Shown piece by piece: positions 4,845 to 5,591 of a stretch of DNA of 5,591 bases (positions are counted from its first letter, which is position 1; each line of letters begins with the position of its first letter). Below the pieces are notes generated by a model. That model did not search any database. It was given only the letters and a program-made list of their open reading frames with translations, and was not told where the DNA came from. This DNA is from Nitrosomonadales bacterium (GTDB taxonomy: Bacteria; Pseudomonadota; Gammaproteobacteria; Burkholderiales; Sulfuricellaceae): positions 7,774 to 13,364 of the forward strand of contig PQAG01000133.1 in assembly GCA_003104895.1 (NCBI GenBank). The letters run 5' to 3'. A program made the position numbers and the translations under genes.

Positions 4845-5591
4845 TCAATCAAACACCACCGTCTTGTTCGCATAGACCAGCACCCGGTTCTCGATGTGCC
4901 AGCGCACCGCGCGCGAGAGCACGATTTTCTCCAGGTCCGCGCCTTTGCGGATCAGGTAGTCGAGCGAGTCGCGATGCGAAACCCGCACCACGTCCTGCTC
5001 GATGATCGGGCCGTCGTCCAGCACTTCCGTCACATAGTGGCTGGTCGCTCCGATCAGCTTCACGCCCCGTTCGAACGCCCGGTGGTAGGGCTTGGCGCCG
5101 TTGAAGGCGGGCAGGAAGGAGTGGTGGATATTGATGATGCGGTTGGGGTAGTGGCGGATGAAATCGTGTGACAGCACCTGCATGTAGCGGGCCAGCACCA
5201 CCAGTTCCACGTGGTGGTGGCGCAGCAGCGCGAGCTGGGTCTTCTCGGCCTCCGCCTTGGCGTCCTTGAGCACCTCGATGTGCTGGAAGGGAATGCGATA
5301 GGCATCCGCCAGCCACTTGTTGTCGGCGTGGTTGCTGATGATGAGCGGAATCTCGCAGTGCAGCTCGCCGGCCTGATGGCGGTAGAGCAGGTCGGCCAGG
5401 CAGTGGTCATAGCGCGAGACGAAAATCGCCACCTTGGGGCGGTGGCTGGAAAGGGCCAGCCGCCACTGCATCTCGAACTGGGTGGCGATGGGCGCAAACA
5501 TGCGCTCGAAACTGGAGATCTCGAGATTGAAATCTTCCAGGTCCCACTCCACCCGCATCAGAAACAGCTTGTTTTCGCTGTCCTGGTGCTG
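4845..5591 (-). CDS. purU: formyltetrahydrofolate deformylase PurU, N-terminus beyond right edge
   Basis: PurU hydrolyses 10-formyl-tetrahydrofolate to formate and tetrahydrofolate in the cytoplasm; the formate can feed PurT in purine synthesis and the reaction balances the one-carbon pool. The visible part is 248 residues and the frame is open to the window edge. An internal ATG at 5558 is not the start, because the 11 codons before it (QHQDSENKLFL) continue the family's N-terminal ACT domain (compare the FFMR region of E. coli PurU, 280 residues). About 30-40 residues should be missing. The C-terminal formyl-transferase-fold domain shows KVAIFVSRYDHCLADLL, VVLARYMQVLS, then IINIHHSFLPAFNGAKPYH with the conserved Asn and His, GATSHYVTEVLDDGPIIEQD with the catalytic Asp, and it ends ENRVLVYANKTVVFD. 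All expected active-site motifs are present. The stop TGA is at 4847-4845, convergent with ampD. Confidence 0.95.
   Translation of the reverse strand, partial: QHQDSENKLFLMRVEWDLEDFNLEISSFERMFAPIATQFEMQWRLALSSHRPKVAIFVSRYDHCLADLLYRHQAGELHCEIPLIISNHADNKWLADAYRIPFQHIEVLKDAKAEAEKTQLALLRHHHVELVVLARYMQVLSHDFIRHYPNRIINIHHSFLPAFNGAKPYHRAFERGVKLIGATSHYVTEVLDDGPIIEQDVVRVSHRDSLDYLIRKGADLEKIVLSRAVRWHIENRVLVYANKTVVFD

Noticed and set aside
4845..5558. Taking the ATG at 5558 as the purU start
   Set aside because: The frame stays open to the window edge and the preceding residues continue the ACT domain, so this is an internal methionine.

Overview
The window is GC-rich, densely packed proteobacterial chromosome. 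AmpD and PurU, the outer-membrane receptor and the style of the proteins suggest a Gram-negative beta- or gammaproteobacterium. My best guess is a betaproteobacterium of the Nitrosomonadales/Gallionellales kind, partly because short heptamer arrays in gene gaps fit what I remember of that group; this is inference and was not checked by any search. I see no tRNA, rRNA, CRISPR array, toxin-antitoxin pair or transposase gene. The protein-coding content is mostly ordinary housekeeping; the unusual material lies in the three longer gene gaps.

Layout from left to right. Positions 1-296 (minus) hold the N-terminus of a TonB-dependent outer-membrane receptor that runs off the left edge. Positions 345-2816 (minus) hold a complete glycogen/maltodextrin phosphorylase (glgP), with only a 48 bp gap to the receptor. 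Positions 2817-2937 hold a probable glgP promoter next to a guanine-rich heptamer array. Positions 2938-3939 (minus) hold a CaCA-type (sodium/calcium exchanger-like) membrane protein. Positions 3940-4066 are a divergent promoter region in which two TATAAT boxes sit as a mirror-image inverted repeat. Positions 4067-4612 (plus) hold ampD, the cytoplasmic anhydro-muropeptide amidase. Positions 4613-4844 separate two convergent genes and contain a (GCTAACC)n array interrupted by a 152 bp MITE-like palindromic element. Positions 4845-5591 (minus) hold purU, formyltetrahydrofolate deformylase, whose N-terminus lies beyond the right edge.

The genes do not form one pathway: they cover storage-glucan breakdown, cation exchange, cell-wall recycling and one-carbon/purine metabolism. 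The best result of the hunt is the insertion at 4673-4824. Removing it together with one 4 bp CTAA duplication restores an uninterrupted heptamer array, so an empty site can be read directly from the sequence. Other points worth a second look are the guanine-rich heptamer array beside the glgP promoter, the symmetric divergent promoters, and the non-canonical ion-site motifs in the CaCA protein. I found no convincing new multi-gene system.
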